DNA from: Actinomycetota bacterium
GTDB lineage: Bacteria > Actinomycetota > Actinomycetes > S36-B12 > UBA10799
Assembly (NCBI GenBank): GCA_020637055.1
Contig: JACJWR010000003.1
Location: forward strand, 372,001-436,000
DNA length: 64,000 nucleotides
Direction: 5' to 3'
Positions 17,711 to 26,481 of the stretch are shown here, piece after piece; positions within the stretch are counted from its first letter, which is position 1, and each line of letters opens with the position of its first letter. The notes under the pieces are model-generated. The model was not told the origin of the DNA. It did no database searches and saw nothing but the letters and a program-made list of their open reading frames with translations. A program made the translations under genes and the position numbers.

Positions 17711-18060
17711 TGGGGTCCATGAGTTCATGTCCCTTCTGCCTCATCGCCGCCGGCTCGATCGACGCCGACATCGTCTACTCCGACGACCAGGTGGTGGCTT
17801 TCCGCGACATCAATCCGCAGGCGCCGGTGCACGTATTGGTCATCCCCCGGGAGCACCACGCGAACGTGGCCGAACTGGCTCGCGCCGACTCCGAGCAGCT
17901 CGCCGCGTTGTTGGCCGCCGCCGCACAGGTGGCGGAGTCCGAGCAACTCGCCGCCGGCTACCGAGTAGTCATCAACACCGGCGGTGATGGCGGCCAGACC
18001 GTCGACCACGTCCACGCCCACGTCCTCGGTGGTCGTCACCTCACCTGGCCCCCCGGCTGA
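17707..18060 (+). CDS. HIT-family nucleotide hydrolase
   Basis: 117 residues, HINT-like: CPFC zinc pair at the N-terminus and the histidine triad HVHAHVLGG near the C-terminus. HIT proteins cleave AMP-linked substrates such as adenosine phosphoramidates. ATG in an ATGA overlap with rsmE; a second ATG follows at 17710 and a third at 17719. Confidence 0.93.
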   Translation: MMGSMSSCPFCLIAAGSIDADIVYSDDQVVAFRDINPQAPVHVLVIPREHHANVAELARADSEQLAALLAAAAQVAESEQLAAGYRVVINTGGDGGQTVDHVHAHVLGGRHLTWPPG

Positions 18061-18081
18061 CGAGCGAGGGATCGAACGGCG

Positions 18082-19077
18082 ATGACGCAACCGCGGACGG
18101 ATCACGTGCAGGCGACGGTGGTGATTCCCTCGTCGCAACCCATGGTGGCCATCCTGGGCGTCGGCGACGAGTACCTGAGGTTGATGGAACGGCTCATGCC
18201 CGCCGCCGAGTTCTTCGTCCGCGGCAACGAGGTGCGGATCTCCGGACCGGAGTCCGATGTGGTTCTCGCGGAGCAGATGTTGGCCGAGATGCTCACCATC
18301 CTCCGCAGCGGTCAAGCCCTGACCGATGAGTCCGTCGAGCGTTCCTTCGGCATGCTGCGGGAGTCCGAAGACGTCCGTCCGGCCGAGGTGCTCACGGCCA
18401 ACATCCTCTCCAGCAGAGGTCGCACCATACGACCCAAGACCCTCAATCAGAAGCGCTACGTGGACGCCATCGATGCTCACACGATCGTGTTCGGCATCGG
18501 CCCGGCAGGCACCGGAAAGACCTACCTCGCGGTGGCCAAGGCCGTGCAGGCACTGCAGAACAAGGAAGTCAACCGGATCATCCTCACCAGGCCGGCCGTC
18601 GAGGCGGGGGAGCGCCTCGGATTCCTGCCCGGCACCCTCAGCGAGAAGATCGATCCGTATCTCCGACCGCTCTACGATGCGCTGCACGACATGCTCGACC
18701 CGGATCGCATCCCCCGCCTCATGACCTCGGGCACCATCGAGGTGGCGCCGCTGGCCTACATGCGCGGCCGGACCCTCAACGACTCGTTCATCATCCTCGA
18801 CGAGGCCCAGAACACCACCGCCGAACAGATGAAGATGTTCCTCACCCGGCTCGGGTTCGGATCCACGATGGTGGTCACCGGCGACGTGACCCAGATTGAT
18901 CTTCCCGGCGGTTCCACCAGCGGACTGCGCCAGGTGCAGCGGGTGCTCGGCGACGTGGCCGACATCTCCTTCCAGGAGTTGACCAGTCGCGACGTGGTGC
19001 GTCACAAACTGGTCGGCAGGATCGTCGACGCCTACGGCAGATTCGATGCCGAAGCTCCGTCCGGCGGTCGGGCCTAG
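18082..19077 (+). CDS. phoH: PhoH family ATPase
   Basis: 331 residues. Walker A GPAGTGKTYLAVAKA and Walker B FIILDEAQNTTAEQMKMF are intact, as in the PhoH/PhoL helicase-like ATPases. An N-terminal KH-like region precedes them. PhoH next to ybeY and era is a conserved RNA-metabolism cluster; the protein is thought to act in RNA processing with YbeY. Confidence 0.94.
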   Translation: MTQPRTDHVQATVVIPSSQPMVAILGVGDEYLRLMERLMPAAEFFVRGNEVRISGPESDVVLAEQMLAEMLTILRSGQALTDESVERSFGMLRESEDVRPAEVLTANILSSRGRTIRPKTLNQKRYVDAIDAHTIVFGIGPAGTGKTYLAVAKAVQALQNKEVNRIILTRPAVEAGERLGFLPGTLSEKIDPYLRPLYDALHDMLDPDRIPRLMTSGTIEVAPLAYMRGRTLNDSFIILDEAQNTTAEQMKMFLTRLGFGSTMVVTGDVTQIDLPGGSTSGLRQVQRVLGDVADISFQELTSRDVVRHKLVGRIVDAYGRFDAEAPSGGRA

Positions 19078-19095
19078 CGTGGGAGACTGTTCGGC

Positions 19096-19572
19096 GTGAT
19101 CGACATTGTCAACGAGTCGGGCGAGATGGTCGACGAGATCTCCATCGCCGAGCAGGCCCGGTTCGTGCTGGATCGGCTGCGGATCCACCGCACGGCGGAA
19201 CTCTCCATCGCCTTCGTCGACGAACCCAGCATGGCCGACCTCCACCTCACCTGGATGGACGAGCCGGGGCCGACCGATGTCATGAGTTTCCCGATGGACG
19301 ACCTGCGGGTGCCGCGCGATGGCGAAGAAGCCCCGGAGGGACTGCTCGGGGACATCGTGATCTGCCCCGCTGTGGCGCAGGCGCAGGCGGCACAGGCCGG
19401 ACACTCCGAACGGCATGAGTTGGCGGTGCTGTTGACTCACGGGATCTTGCACCTGCTCGGCTACGACCACGCCGAACCCGCTGAGGAACGGTTGATGTTC
19501 GGCCTCCAGAACCGGTTGGTGGCCGAATGGAACGCCGTCGCGGTGGCAGATGTGCCGTCCGACGAGGACTGA
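19096..19572 (+). CDS. ybeY: Endoribonuclease YbeY (rRNA maturation factor)
   Basis: 158 residues from GTG 19096. The zinc motif LTHGILHLLGYDH (HGxLHLxGYDH) is complete. YbeY takes part in 16S rRNA 3' maturation and ribosome quality control. Neighbours phoH and era support the role. No CorC-like gene follows, unlike many relatives. Confidence 0.95.
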   Translation: MIDIVNESGEMVDEISIAEQARFVLDRLRIHRTAELSIAFVDEPSMADLHLTWMDEPGPTDVMSFPMDDLRVPRDGEEAPEGLLGDIVICPAVAQAQAAQAGHSERHELAVLLTHGILHLLGYDHAEPAEERLMFGLQNRLVAEWNAVAVADVPSDED

Positions 19573-19588
19573 GTGAGAGGGTGGAGCA

Positions 19589-19921
19589 GTGAACGCCGAG
19601 GACGCCAAACTCATCACGCTGGCCCGCGGCGCCCGCGGCCGGGTCGGTGCGCATGCCGGTGCTGCGGTGCGGGACGACACCGGCCGCTCGTATTCCGGCG
19701 CCGACGTGGTGCTGCCGTCGTTGTCTCTGACAGCGCTGCAGTTGGCGGTGGCGGCGGCCGTGGCCGCGGGCGCGCGAGGAATCGAGGGCGCGGCGATCGT
19801 CTCGGTGTCGCCGGAGGCGTCCCGGCACGAGCTGGCAGCCCTGCGGGAGGCGGGCGGCGCCGGCATCACCGTGCTCTTGGCTGATCCGTCGGGCACGGTG
19901 GTCGGGAACGAGTCAGTGTGA
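19589..19921 (+). CDS. Degenerate cytidine-deaminase-like protein
   Basis: 110 residues from GTG 19589 after GGTGGAG. The fold pattern resembles cytidine deaminase (RGRVGAHAGAAVRDDTGRSY; ALQLAVAAAVAAGARGIEG), but the catalytic HAE and PCxxC motifs are absent: no cysteine is present at all. Such short proteins commonly sit just before era in actinobacteria (Rv2365c in M. tuberculosis is the comparable gene). Probably not a deaminase; role unknown. Confidence 0.75.
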   Translation: MNAEDAKLITLARGARGRVGAHAGAAVRDDTGRSYSGADVVLPSLSLTALQLAVAAAVAAGARGIEGAAIVSVSPEASRHELAALREAGGAGITVLLADPSGTVVGNESV

Positions 19922-20835
19922 CCGACTACCGCTCCGGATTCGCCTGCCTGGTGGGGCGGCCCAACGTGGGGAAGTCGAGCCTCACCAACGCGATGGCCGG
20001 AACGAAAGTGGCGATCACATCGAACCGCCCGCAGACCACCCGGCACGCCATCCGAGCTGTGATCAGCCAGCCGGCTGGGCAGTTGATCATGGTGGACACC
20101 CCTGGGTTGCACCGGCCTCGGACGTTGCTCGGCGAGCGTCTGAACGACTTGGTGCGCACCACCTGGGCCGAAGTCGACGCGGTGGGGTTCTGCCTGCCTG
20201 CGAATCAGAAGCCGGGGCCGGGCGATCGTTTCATCGCCGAGCAGCTCCGCGGTCTGCGCCGGACTCCGGTGCTGCTGATCGTCACCAAGATCGATCTGGT
20301 GGACAAGGCGACCGGGGCCGGTGCGTTGGCTGCCGCCCACGACGCGTGCGTCGAGGCTGGCCTGCCGGTGGCCGAGGTGGTCCCGGTATCCGCCCGGACC
20401 GGTGCCAACGTCGACGTGGTGACCGAACTTTTTCTGTCCCAGCTGCCCGTCGGCCCCCAGTTGTACCCGGACGACGTGACGACCGACGAGCCGGAGGAGG
20501 TGTTGGTCGCCGAACTGATCCGGGAGTCCGCCCTGGAGGGGGTGCGCGATGAGTTGCCGCATTCGTTGGCGGTGACGGTGGAGGAGATGTCCCTGCGCTC
20601 CGACCGGAAGCCGGAGGAGCCGCTGCTGGATGTGTACGCCACGATCCACGTCGAGCGCGACAGCCAGAAGCCGATCATCATCGGTCGGCGGGGCACCCGG
20701 CTGGCCGAGATCGGCAAGACGTCGCGCCGGGCCATCGAGGCGCTGCTCGGCACTCCGGTGTACCTGAATCTGCACGTGCGGGTGGCCAAGGACTGGCAGC
20801 GGGACCCCAGGCAGCTCAAGCGACTCGGTTTCTAG
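19918..20835 (+). CDS. era: GTPase Era
   Basis: 305 residues; GRPNVGKSS (G1), DTPGLH (G3), TKIDL (G4) and a C-terminal KH domain (IIIGRRGTRLAEIG). Era binds the 3' end of 16S rRNA and helps 30S assembly. GTG start in a GTGA overlap with the deaminase-like gene, and functionally linked to ybeY. Confidence 0.97.
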   Translation: MTDYRSGFACLVGRPNVGKSSLTNAMAGTKVAITSNRPQTTRHAIRAVISQPAGQLIMVDTPGLHRPRTLLGERLNDLVRTTWAEVDAVGFCLPANQKPGPGDRFIAEQLRGLRRTPVLLIVTKIDLVDKATGAGALAAAHDACVEAGLPVAEVVPVSARTGANVDVVTELFLSQLPVGPQLYPDDVTTDEPEEVLVAELIRESALEGVRDELPHSLAVTVEEMSLRSDRKPEEPLLDVYATIHVERDSQKPIIIGRRGTRLAEIGKTSRRAIEALLGTPVYLNLHVRVAKDWQRDPRQLKRLGF

Positions 20836-20847
20836 CCCCTCGGCGGG

Positions 20848-22101
20848 TCAGTCGTCGGTCTTCGGCGGCAGCGCCACTCGGGTGTGTTCGTACTCGTCCA
20901 CCGGCAGGCTGTCCGCGGCTTTTCGCCGCTTGGCGGACTTGCTCGGTGCGGTCTCGACCAAAGTCGGGATCAGTTCGTAGCGACGGCCATACGTCTCCAC
21001 GATGGCCGTGATGGCGGCGGCGATGGGGATCGCGATGATGGCTCCCATCGCGCCGGCCAGTGAGGCACCCACGATGACCGACGCGAATGCCACAGCGGGG
21101 TGGATGTCGAGCGTCGCGGCGCTGATCCGCGGCGAGAGGAAGTAGTTCTCCACTTGCTGGTAGACGGTTCCGAAGATGACGATCCACACCACATCCAACG
21201 GGTCGTTGAAGACCGCCACCAACGCCGGCAGCAGAATCCCGAGGTAGGTGCCGATGGTGGGGATGAACTGGCTGACGATCCCGGTGAACAGACCCAACGG
21301 GAGCCAGTAGGGCACCCCGATCACCAGCAGGAACACCGACATGAAAAACGCCGACACCAGCGCCAGCAGCAGCCGGGAGACCACGAAGGCTCCGGTCTTC
21401 TGCACCGTGATGTCCCAGACCGTGGCGAACACCTGCTGCCGGCCGGTGGGCAGCCAGGAGGCGATCGTGCGGCGCAACCGCGGACCGTCGGCAGAGAAGT
21501 AGAAGGCGAAGAGCAGCAGGGTGAAACCCTGGAACACCAGACCCACCGTCGTGGTGAGGATGCCCAGCACACCCCCGGCCACGTTCGATGCCCAACTCGC
21601 TATCTGCGTGGTGGAGATGTTGAACTGCTTGGCGATGGCGTTGGGATCGATATCCCGCTCAAACGTCCGGCTGGCCCAATCGGCGGCCCGGTCGATGATG
21701 GTCGGTACCTCTTGGATCAGTTGCGACAGTTGCGCCACCAGGAGGCCACCGAAAGCCGCGATGAAAGCGATTGCCAGCAGCACGAAGGCAACCATGGCGA
21801 TTCCGGTCGCCAGACCGCGGCGCATGCCACGGCGGGACAACCAGCCGACGATCGGTTCCAGTGCCACGCCGAACAACCAAGCCAGCAGGAGCAGGAAGAG
21901 GAACGAGGCGATGCTCTCGAAGACCCAGATGCCGATGCTGAACACGATGAGCAGGCCCAGCACGATCATCACGGATCGTCGCAGGCGTTTCGGTTCGAAC
22001 GCCACCAACTGCACCGGCGGTTCCGCATCCCCGGGTGTCGTCGGGGTGAGGGCAGGGCCACCGGATGTGTCGACGTCGGGTGGCAGCTCGTCAGCAGGCA
22101 T
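20848..22101 (-). CDS. AI-2E family transporter / TqsA-like membrane protein
   Basis: About 417 residues from ATG 22101 (an upstream in-frame ATG at 22146 would add 15 residues but crowds the divergent recO promoter). Eight or so membrane segments with the AI-2E family core (SQFIPTIGTYLGILLPALVAV; a large loop with ERDIDPNAIAKQF). Family members export small molecules; the AI-2 link is established for only a few. The C-terminal tail is charged. Convergent with era. Confidence 0.88.
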   Translation of the reverse strand: MPADELPPDVDTSGGPALTPTTPGDAEPPVQLVAFEPKRLRRSVMIVLGLLIVFSIGIWVFESIASFLFLLLLAWLFGVALEPIVGWLSRRGMRRGLATGIAMVAFVLLAIAFIAAFGGLLVAQLSQLIQEVPTIIDRAADWASRTFERDIDPNAIAKQFNISTTQIASWASNVAGGVLGILTTTVGLVFQGFTLLLFAFYFSADGPRLRRTIASWLPTGRQQVFATVWDITVQKTGAFVVSRLLLALVSAFFMSVFLLVIGVPYWLPLGLFTGIVSQFIPTIGTYLGILLPALVAVFNDPLDVVWIVIFGTVYQQVENYFLSPRISAATLDIHPAVAFASVIVGASLAGAMGAIIAIPIAAAITAIVETYGRRYELIPTLVETAPSKSAKRRKAADSLPVDEYEHTRVALPPKTDD

Positions 22102-22169
22102 GCGGCTGATTGTGCCGCACCCGCGAGTGCCGTGTCCGAAACTCATCCTCCGAGTAGGACACTGGATCC

Positions 22170-22910
22170 ATGCCTCTGGTCCGGGATGAAGCGGTGGTGC
22201 TGCGGTGCCACAAACTCGGCGAGGCGGATCGGATCATCAGCCTGTTGACCAGGGACCGCGGCCGGGTCCGGGCGGTGGCCAAGGGTGTCAGGCGCACGAC
22301 GAGTGGATTCGGTGCCCGACTCGAACCGCTCGGCCACGTCGACATCCAGTTCCACACCGGCAAATCCCTGGAGATCGTCACCCAGGTCGAGTCGTTGCAC
22401 TCCTACGGCAACGCGCTCGCCCAGGACTACGGCCGGTGGACGGCGGGTCAGGCGATGGTCGAGGCGAGCGAGAAGTTGACCCCGGAGGAGGGCCATCCGG
22501 CAGTGCAGCAGTACCTGCTGTTGGTCGGCGGATTGCGGGCGCTGGTGGCGCGCCGGCACGACCACGGTCTGATCCTCGACGCCTTCCTGCTGCGTTCGCT
22601 GGCCGTCGGCGGGTGGGCGCCGACGTTCGACGCCTGCGCCCGGTGTGGTCGGCCGGGCCCGCACCGGGCGTTCCATTTCGGGGCCGGCGGATCCCTGTGC
22701 GCCGACTGTCGGCTGCCGGGTGCGGCGGCACCCAGCCCGGCCGCGCTGAGCCTGATGGCGGCGCTGCTCACCGGTGAGTGGGAAGAGGCGGAACTCTTCG
22801 AACCCAAGGTGCGTCGGGAGGCGAGCGGACTGGTGGCGGCGTATGTGCAGTGGCATCTCGAGCACCGGCTGCGGGCGCTGCCGCTGGTGGACCGCACACC
22901 GGCAGACTGA
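22170..22910 (+). CDS. recO: DNA repair protein RecO
   Basis: 246 residues: N-terminal OB fold (RDEAVVLRCHKLGEADRIIS), helical core, and a zinc site CARCGRPG ... CADCRLPG. RecO loads RecA with RecR at gaps and anneals strands. era-recO-uppS is a common order in actinobacteria; here the AI-2E transporter is inserted in opposite orientation. Confidence 0.95.
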   Translation: MPLVRDEAVVLRCHKLGEADRIISLLTRDRGRVRAVAKGVRRTTSGFGARLEPLGHVDIQFHTGKSLEIVTQVESLHSYGNALAQDYGRWTAGQAMVEASEKLTPEEGHPAVQQYLLLVGGLRALVARRHDHGLILDAFLLRSLAVGGWAPTFDACARCGRPGPHRAFHFGAGGSLCADCRLPGAAAPSPAALSLMAALLTGEWEEAELFEPKVRREASGLVAAYVQWHLEHRLRALPLVDRTPAD

Positions 22911-22999
22911 GGGCATCCGGCGCAGCCGTGGGGAGGGGGCGTCCACAAGTTCCACGTCGCTACCCGGGTCTGCTGGGCTGCGGTGGCAGAATCGCCGGT

Positions 23000-23818
23000 A
23001 TGCCGGTCCGCCCCCCTTCGCCCCATGTCTCCGGGGCCCGGCCTCCTGACATCCCGGCTGCCGAACTGCCCGAACACGTGGCCATCGTGATGGACGGAAA
23101 CGGGCGCTGGGCCCATCAACGCGGCCTCCCACGTACGGCTGGCCACGAGGCGGGCGAGTTCGCCCTCTTCGACGTGGTCAACGGCGCCCTAGAGGTCGGT
23201 GTCAAGTGGCTGTCCGTCTACGCGTTCTCCACGGAGAACTGGCGCCGCTCCGCCGAGGAGGTGCGTTTCTTGATGGGCTTCAACCGCGATGTCGTGCGGC
23301 GGCGGCGCCAGGAGATGCACGAGATGGGGATCCGGGTGCGTTGGGCCGGTCGCACCGGGCGGCTGTGGCGAAGTGTCGTCTCGGAATTGCGCCAGACCGA
23401 AGAACTCACGGCGGGCAATTCGGAACTGAACCTGGTCATGTGCGTGAACTACGGCGGCCGGGCCGAACTGGCCGACGCGATGGGTGCCATGGCCGCGGAT
23501 GTCAGGGCCGGAAAGTTGAACCCGGGGCGAATCGACGAGCGCACGATCGAGCGCTACCTCTACGTGCCTGACATGCCGGACGTCGATCTCTTCGTCCGCT
23601 CCAGCGGTGAGCAGCGCACGAGCAACTTCCTGCTGTGGGAGGCGGCGTACGCCGAGTTCGTCTTCCTCGACACCCTGTGGCCCGACTTCGACCGCACCCA
23701 CTTCTGGCACGCACTGGAGTTGTACGCCGCTCGGGACCGCCGCTACGGCGGTGCGCCGCCGGTGGCCCCGCCGCCGGCGCACCCGCGGGTCGATCAGTTG
23801 CCGGGGCGGGAACAGTGA
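23000..23818 (+). CDS. uppS: Isoprenyl transferase (undecaprenyl/decaprenyl diphosphate synthase)
   Basis: 272 residues from ATG 23000. cis-Prenyltransferase signatures: HVAIVMDGNGRWAHQRG (catalytic Asp), HEAG, FSTENWRR, and SSGEQRTSNFLLWEAAYAEF. It builds the C50/C55 lipid carrier for cell-wall synthesis. An upstream extension of the frame overlaps recO and lacks homology. The stop overlaps the permease start (GTGA). Confidence 0.95.
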   Translation: MPVRPPSPHVSGARPPDIPAAELPEHVAIVMDGNGRWAHQRGLPRTAGHEAGEFALFDVVNGALEVGVKWLSVYAFSTENWRRSAEEVRFLMGFNRDVVRRRRQEMHEMGIRVRWAGRTGRLWRSVVSELRQTEELTAGNSELNLVMCVNYGGRAELADAMGAMAADVRAGKLNPGRIDERTIERYLYVPDMPDVDLFVRSSGEQRTSNFLLWEAAYAEFVFLDTLWPDFDRTHFWHALELYAARDRRYGGAPPVAPPPAHPRVDQLPGREQ

Positions 23819-24813
23819 CGCTCACCGATCCGGCCAAGTCGGCCGCCGGTTCCACCCAGCGGCGCTGGCGCCCGGGCGCGCTCGAGGTGTTGACGGTGGG
23901 CATGCTGGCCGTCCTGGTCGGTCAGCGTTGGATCGTGGGCCTTTTCGATTCGCCCCGTCTCCAGGCCGGCGCCACCATCTTCGTCTCGATCATCGTCCAG
24001 GCGTTGCCGTTCCTGGTCGTCGGCGTGGTCCTCTCCGGAGCGATCGCAGCCTTCGTGCCCGCGACGTTCTGGCAACGGGTCCTGCCCAAGAAGCCTGGCC
24101 TGGCCGTGCCGGTTGCCGGGTGTGCGGGTGCGGTGCTGCCGGGTTGTGAATGCGCTTCGGTGCCGGTCGCTGGTGGGCTGATCGCCCGGGGTGTGGCGCC
24201 GGCGGCGGCGCTGGCGTTCCTGCTGTCGGCGCCTGCCATCAACCCGATCGTGATCATCTCCACCGTGGTGGCTTTCCCGAACGATCCGATGATGGCCGCT
24301 GCGCGCTTCCTCGCGTCGCTGGCGGCGGCGGTGGTGATCGGGTGGCTCTGGCTGCGTTTGGGCAACGACTCCTGGATCCGAATGCCCCGCCGGGACCACC
24401 TGGTCGGCAACACCGATTGGCACACCTTCAGGCTCACCGCCACCCACGATTTCCTACACGCGGGCGGCTACTTGGTGGTGGGAGGGCTCACCGCAGCCGT
24501 GCTCAATGTCGTCGTTCCGCGTGGGATCTTGCAGACGGTGGCCGACAACCCGGTGCTCGCGGTGGTGGCCATGGCGGGTTTGGCCGTGGTGCTGAGCATC
24601 TGCTCGGAGGCGGATGCGTTCGTTGCGGCATCGCTCACCGAGTTCTCGTTGACCTCTCGACTGGTGTTCCTGGTGGTGGGTCCCATGGTCGATCTGAAGT
24701 TGATCGCGATGCAGAGCGGCACCTTCGGGCGGGTGTTCGCGACCCGATTCGCGCCCACCACGTTGGTGGTGGCCGTGCTCTCGGCCGTGCTGGTGGGCTG
24801 GTGGTTGCTGTGA
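23815..24813 (+). CDS. DUF318 (ArsP_1-type) permease
   Basis: 332 residues, about eight membrane segments, GTG start in the GTGA overlap with uppS. It shows the family motifs VLPGCECASVPVA and the second-half CSEADAFVAAS, both with cysteines in membrane segments that may handle a metal or metalloid. Paired with the DUF1980/TIGR03943 gene directly downstream (GTGA overlap), the usual two-gene permease unit. Substrate unknown. Confidence 0.88.
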   Translation: MTLTDPAKSAAGSTQRRWRPGALEVLTVGMLAVLVGQRWIVGLFDSPRLQAGATIFVSIIVQALPFLVVGVVLSGAIAAFVPATFWQRVLPKKPGLAVPVAGCAGAVLPGCECASVPVAGGLIARGVAPAAALAFLLSAPAINPIVIISTVVAFPNDPMMAAARFLASLAAAVVIGWLWLRLGNDSWIRMPRRDHLVGNTDWHTFRLTATHDFLHAGGYLVVGGLTAAVLNVVVPRGILQTVADNPVLAVVAMAGLAVVLSICSEADAFVAASLTEFSLTSRLVFLVVGPMVDLKLIAMQSGTFGRVFATRFAPTTLVVAVLSAVLVGWWLL

Positions 24814-25547
24814 AACGGGAAGTCCAAGGCGTGTTGCTCATCCTGGTCGGCGGCGCGATCGCGCGGATCGTCATCAGCGGGGCCTACATCAACTACGTGA
24901 AACCCTCGATGAAGCCGTACCTCTACGTGTCCGCGGCGATCCTGCTCGCGCTCGGGGTCTTGGCCCTGTACGACGCGGTTCGGGCCCCACGAACGAACGT
25001 GGCCCGGGTGGGCGCCGGCGCCGGGCACGACCATGACGACGGCCATGGACACGGTTCGATGGGCGTTGCCTGGTTGTTGCTGCTACCGGTCGCAGCCGTC
25101 TTCCTCGTCGCACCCGGCCCGCTCGGGGCCTACACTGCGACCCGCGAGGCGTCCAGCGTCTCGCAGCCCAAGGCGGGCGAATTGATGCCGCCGTTGCCGC
25201 CGGGTGATCCGGTTCCGGTGCCGTTGGACTCCTACGCCACCAGAGCCGTGTGGGACGACGGGCGCACGCTGGAGGGTCGAACCGTGGAGTTGATCGGCTT
25301 CGTCGCGCCCTCCCCGGAGGGGGACGGTTGGCAATTGACCCGGTTGGCGCTGGCGTGCTGTGCGGCCGACACGGTGCCGGTCAAGGTCCAGCCGGTCGGC
25401 GACGTGCCCGACCTGCCGGCGAACACCTGGGTGGCCGTGACCGGGCGCTATCAGCCCGGCGGCGGAACCCAATCGGCTACCGCAGTTCCGTGGGTCGAGG
25501 TGGATCGAATCGTACCCATCCAGCCACCGGCGGAGCCGTACCTCTGA
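24810..25547 (+). CDS. TIGR03943/DUF1980 family permease partner
   Basis: 245 residues from GTG 24810, overlapping the permease stop. Two N-terminal membrane segments, a His-rich cytoplasmic or periplasmic loop (GAGHDHDDGHGHGSMG, about residues 67-82), another membrane segment, and a C-terminal domain with LACCAADTVPVKVQ. The His cluster and Cys pair suggest metal binding. Always paired with DUF318-type permeases; together probably a metal-linked transporter. Confidence 0.85.
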   Translation: MKREVQGVLLILVGGAIARIVISGAYINYVKPSMKPYLYVSAAILLALGVLALYDAVRAPRTNVARVGAGAGHDHDDGHGHGSMGVAWLLLLPVAAVFLVAPGPLGAYTATREASSVSQPKAGELMPPLPPGDPVPVPLDSYATRAVWDDGRTLEGRTVELIGFVAPSPEGDGWQLTRLALACCAADTVPVKVQPVGDVPDLPANTWVAVTGRYQPGGGTQSATAVPWVEVDRIVPIQPPAEPYL

Positions 25548-25580
25548 CGATTCCTCGGGCAGCTGCGCCCGGGAGTCAAC

Positions 25581-25961
25581 TCAGGTCCAGCCCATGAGTT
25601 TCATGACGCCGACAACAGCCACCACCCCGATGACGATCACCCGGAACGCACGCGAACTCGGCATGATCACCGGCCACGACAGCACCAGCAGCCAACCGAG
25701 GAAGACGGCGATCGCGATGATGAAGATGCCGGCCCAGGCCGCTTGGATGAACAGGCCCAGCAGCAGCAGGATCCCCATCACCACCGGGATCAGCCACCGG
25801 GGCATGCGATGCAGCACCAGCAGCGGACCGGCCGACTTGCGCTCCAACGCCCGCCTGGCCTCGGAGGTCTGCCGCGGAGGTGCCTGCTGCGGCTTGCCCG
25901 AGAGGGGTCGCTGGCTCGACGCAGGGCGACGATTCGTCGGCTTCTTGCGCTTCTTCGACAT
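25581..25961 (-). CDS. Small basic membrane protein (DUF6703-like)
   Basis: 126 residues from ATG 25961: a Lys/Arg-rich N-terminal tail (MSKKRKKPTNRRPASSQRP), then three hydrophobic segments (about 55-73, 75-95, 105-122). No catalytic motif. It may belong to actinobacterial DUF6703, but I am not sure of the family. Convergent with the TIGR03943 gene. Confidence 0.65.
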   Translation of the reverse strand: MSKKRKKPTNRRPASSQRPLSGKPQQAPPRQTSEARRALERKSAGPLLVLHRMPRWLIPVVMGILLLLGLFIQAAWAGIFIIAIAVFLGWLLVLSWPVIMPSSRAFRVIVIGVVAVVGVMKLMGWT

Positions 25962-26057
25962 GAACTCAATGGTGAACCAAGGAACAGCGCAGCGCGCATC
26001 CGGGTCGAACCGCCGACCCGGAGTGGTGCCACACGAGGCCTGGAAGGGTGGTTCGAC

Positions 26058-26408
26058 GTGTTGGTGGTGACTCGTCACGTGGTTCGGGCGGCCGAACAGG
26101 AGGCCTTCCGCGAGGCGGCCGAAGCAGCCTGCGAGGTGCTGCAACGACAGCCGGGCTGCCGCGCTGTTCAGGTGGCACGGGCTATCGATGATGCGACGGT
26201 GTATCTGCTGGTCAGCAGTTGGAAAGACGTGGGGTCGTACCGGCGCGCGCTGAGCAATTTCGACGTCAAGATGGCTGCGGTCCCGGTGCTCGCCAGCGCG
26301 TCCGACGAAGTGAGTGCTTTCGAGGTGCTCTCCGCGAGGACTCCGGCCGGACACGAGGTGAACGAGTCCGACTTGGCGCCAGACGCGGACACCGCCGGAC
26401 CGGCTTGA
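26058..26408 (+). CDS. Antibiotic biosynthesis monooxygenase (ABM) domain protein
   Basis: 116 residues from GTG 26058 (VVTRHVVRAAEQEAFREAAEAACEVLQRQPGCR...). The ABM dimeric alpha/beta barrel pattern is visible: strand, helix with QPGC, then YLLVSSWKDVGSYRRAL. Such proteins include heme-degrading and quinone-forming enzymes and many of unknown role. The acidic tail after residue 95 is outside the domain. Divergent from the small membrane protein. Confidence 0.7.
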   Translation: MLVVTRHVVRAAEQEAFREAAEAACEVLQRQPGCRAVQVARAIDDATVYLLVSSWKDVGSYRRALSNFDVKMAAVPVLASASDEVSAFEVLSARTPAGHEVNESDLAPDADTAGPA

Positions 26409-26481
26409 GGGCACTCGGTAGCCTAGGGGGTCGGACCGTCAGGCAGACGGGCACCTCGACGAGCCCGCAAGGAGAGCATCA

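Noticed and set aside
17725..20775. Open minus-strand frame of about 1,016 codons opposite phoH-ybeY-era
   Set aside because: It is the high-GC third-frame shadow of well-supported plus-strand genes; no family motif and biased composition.
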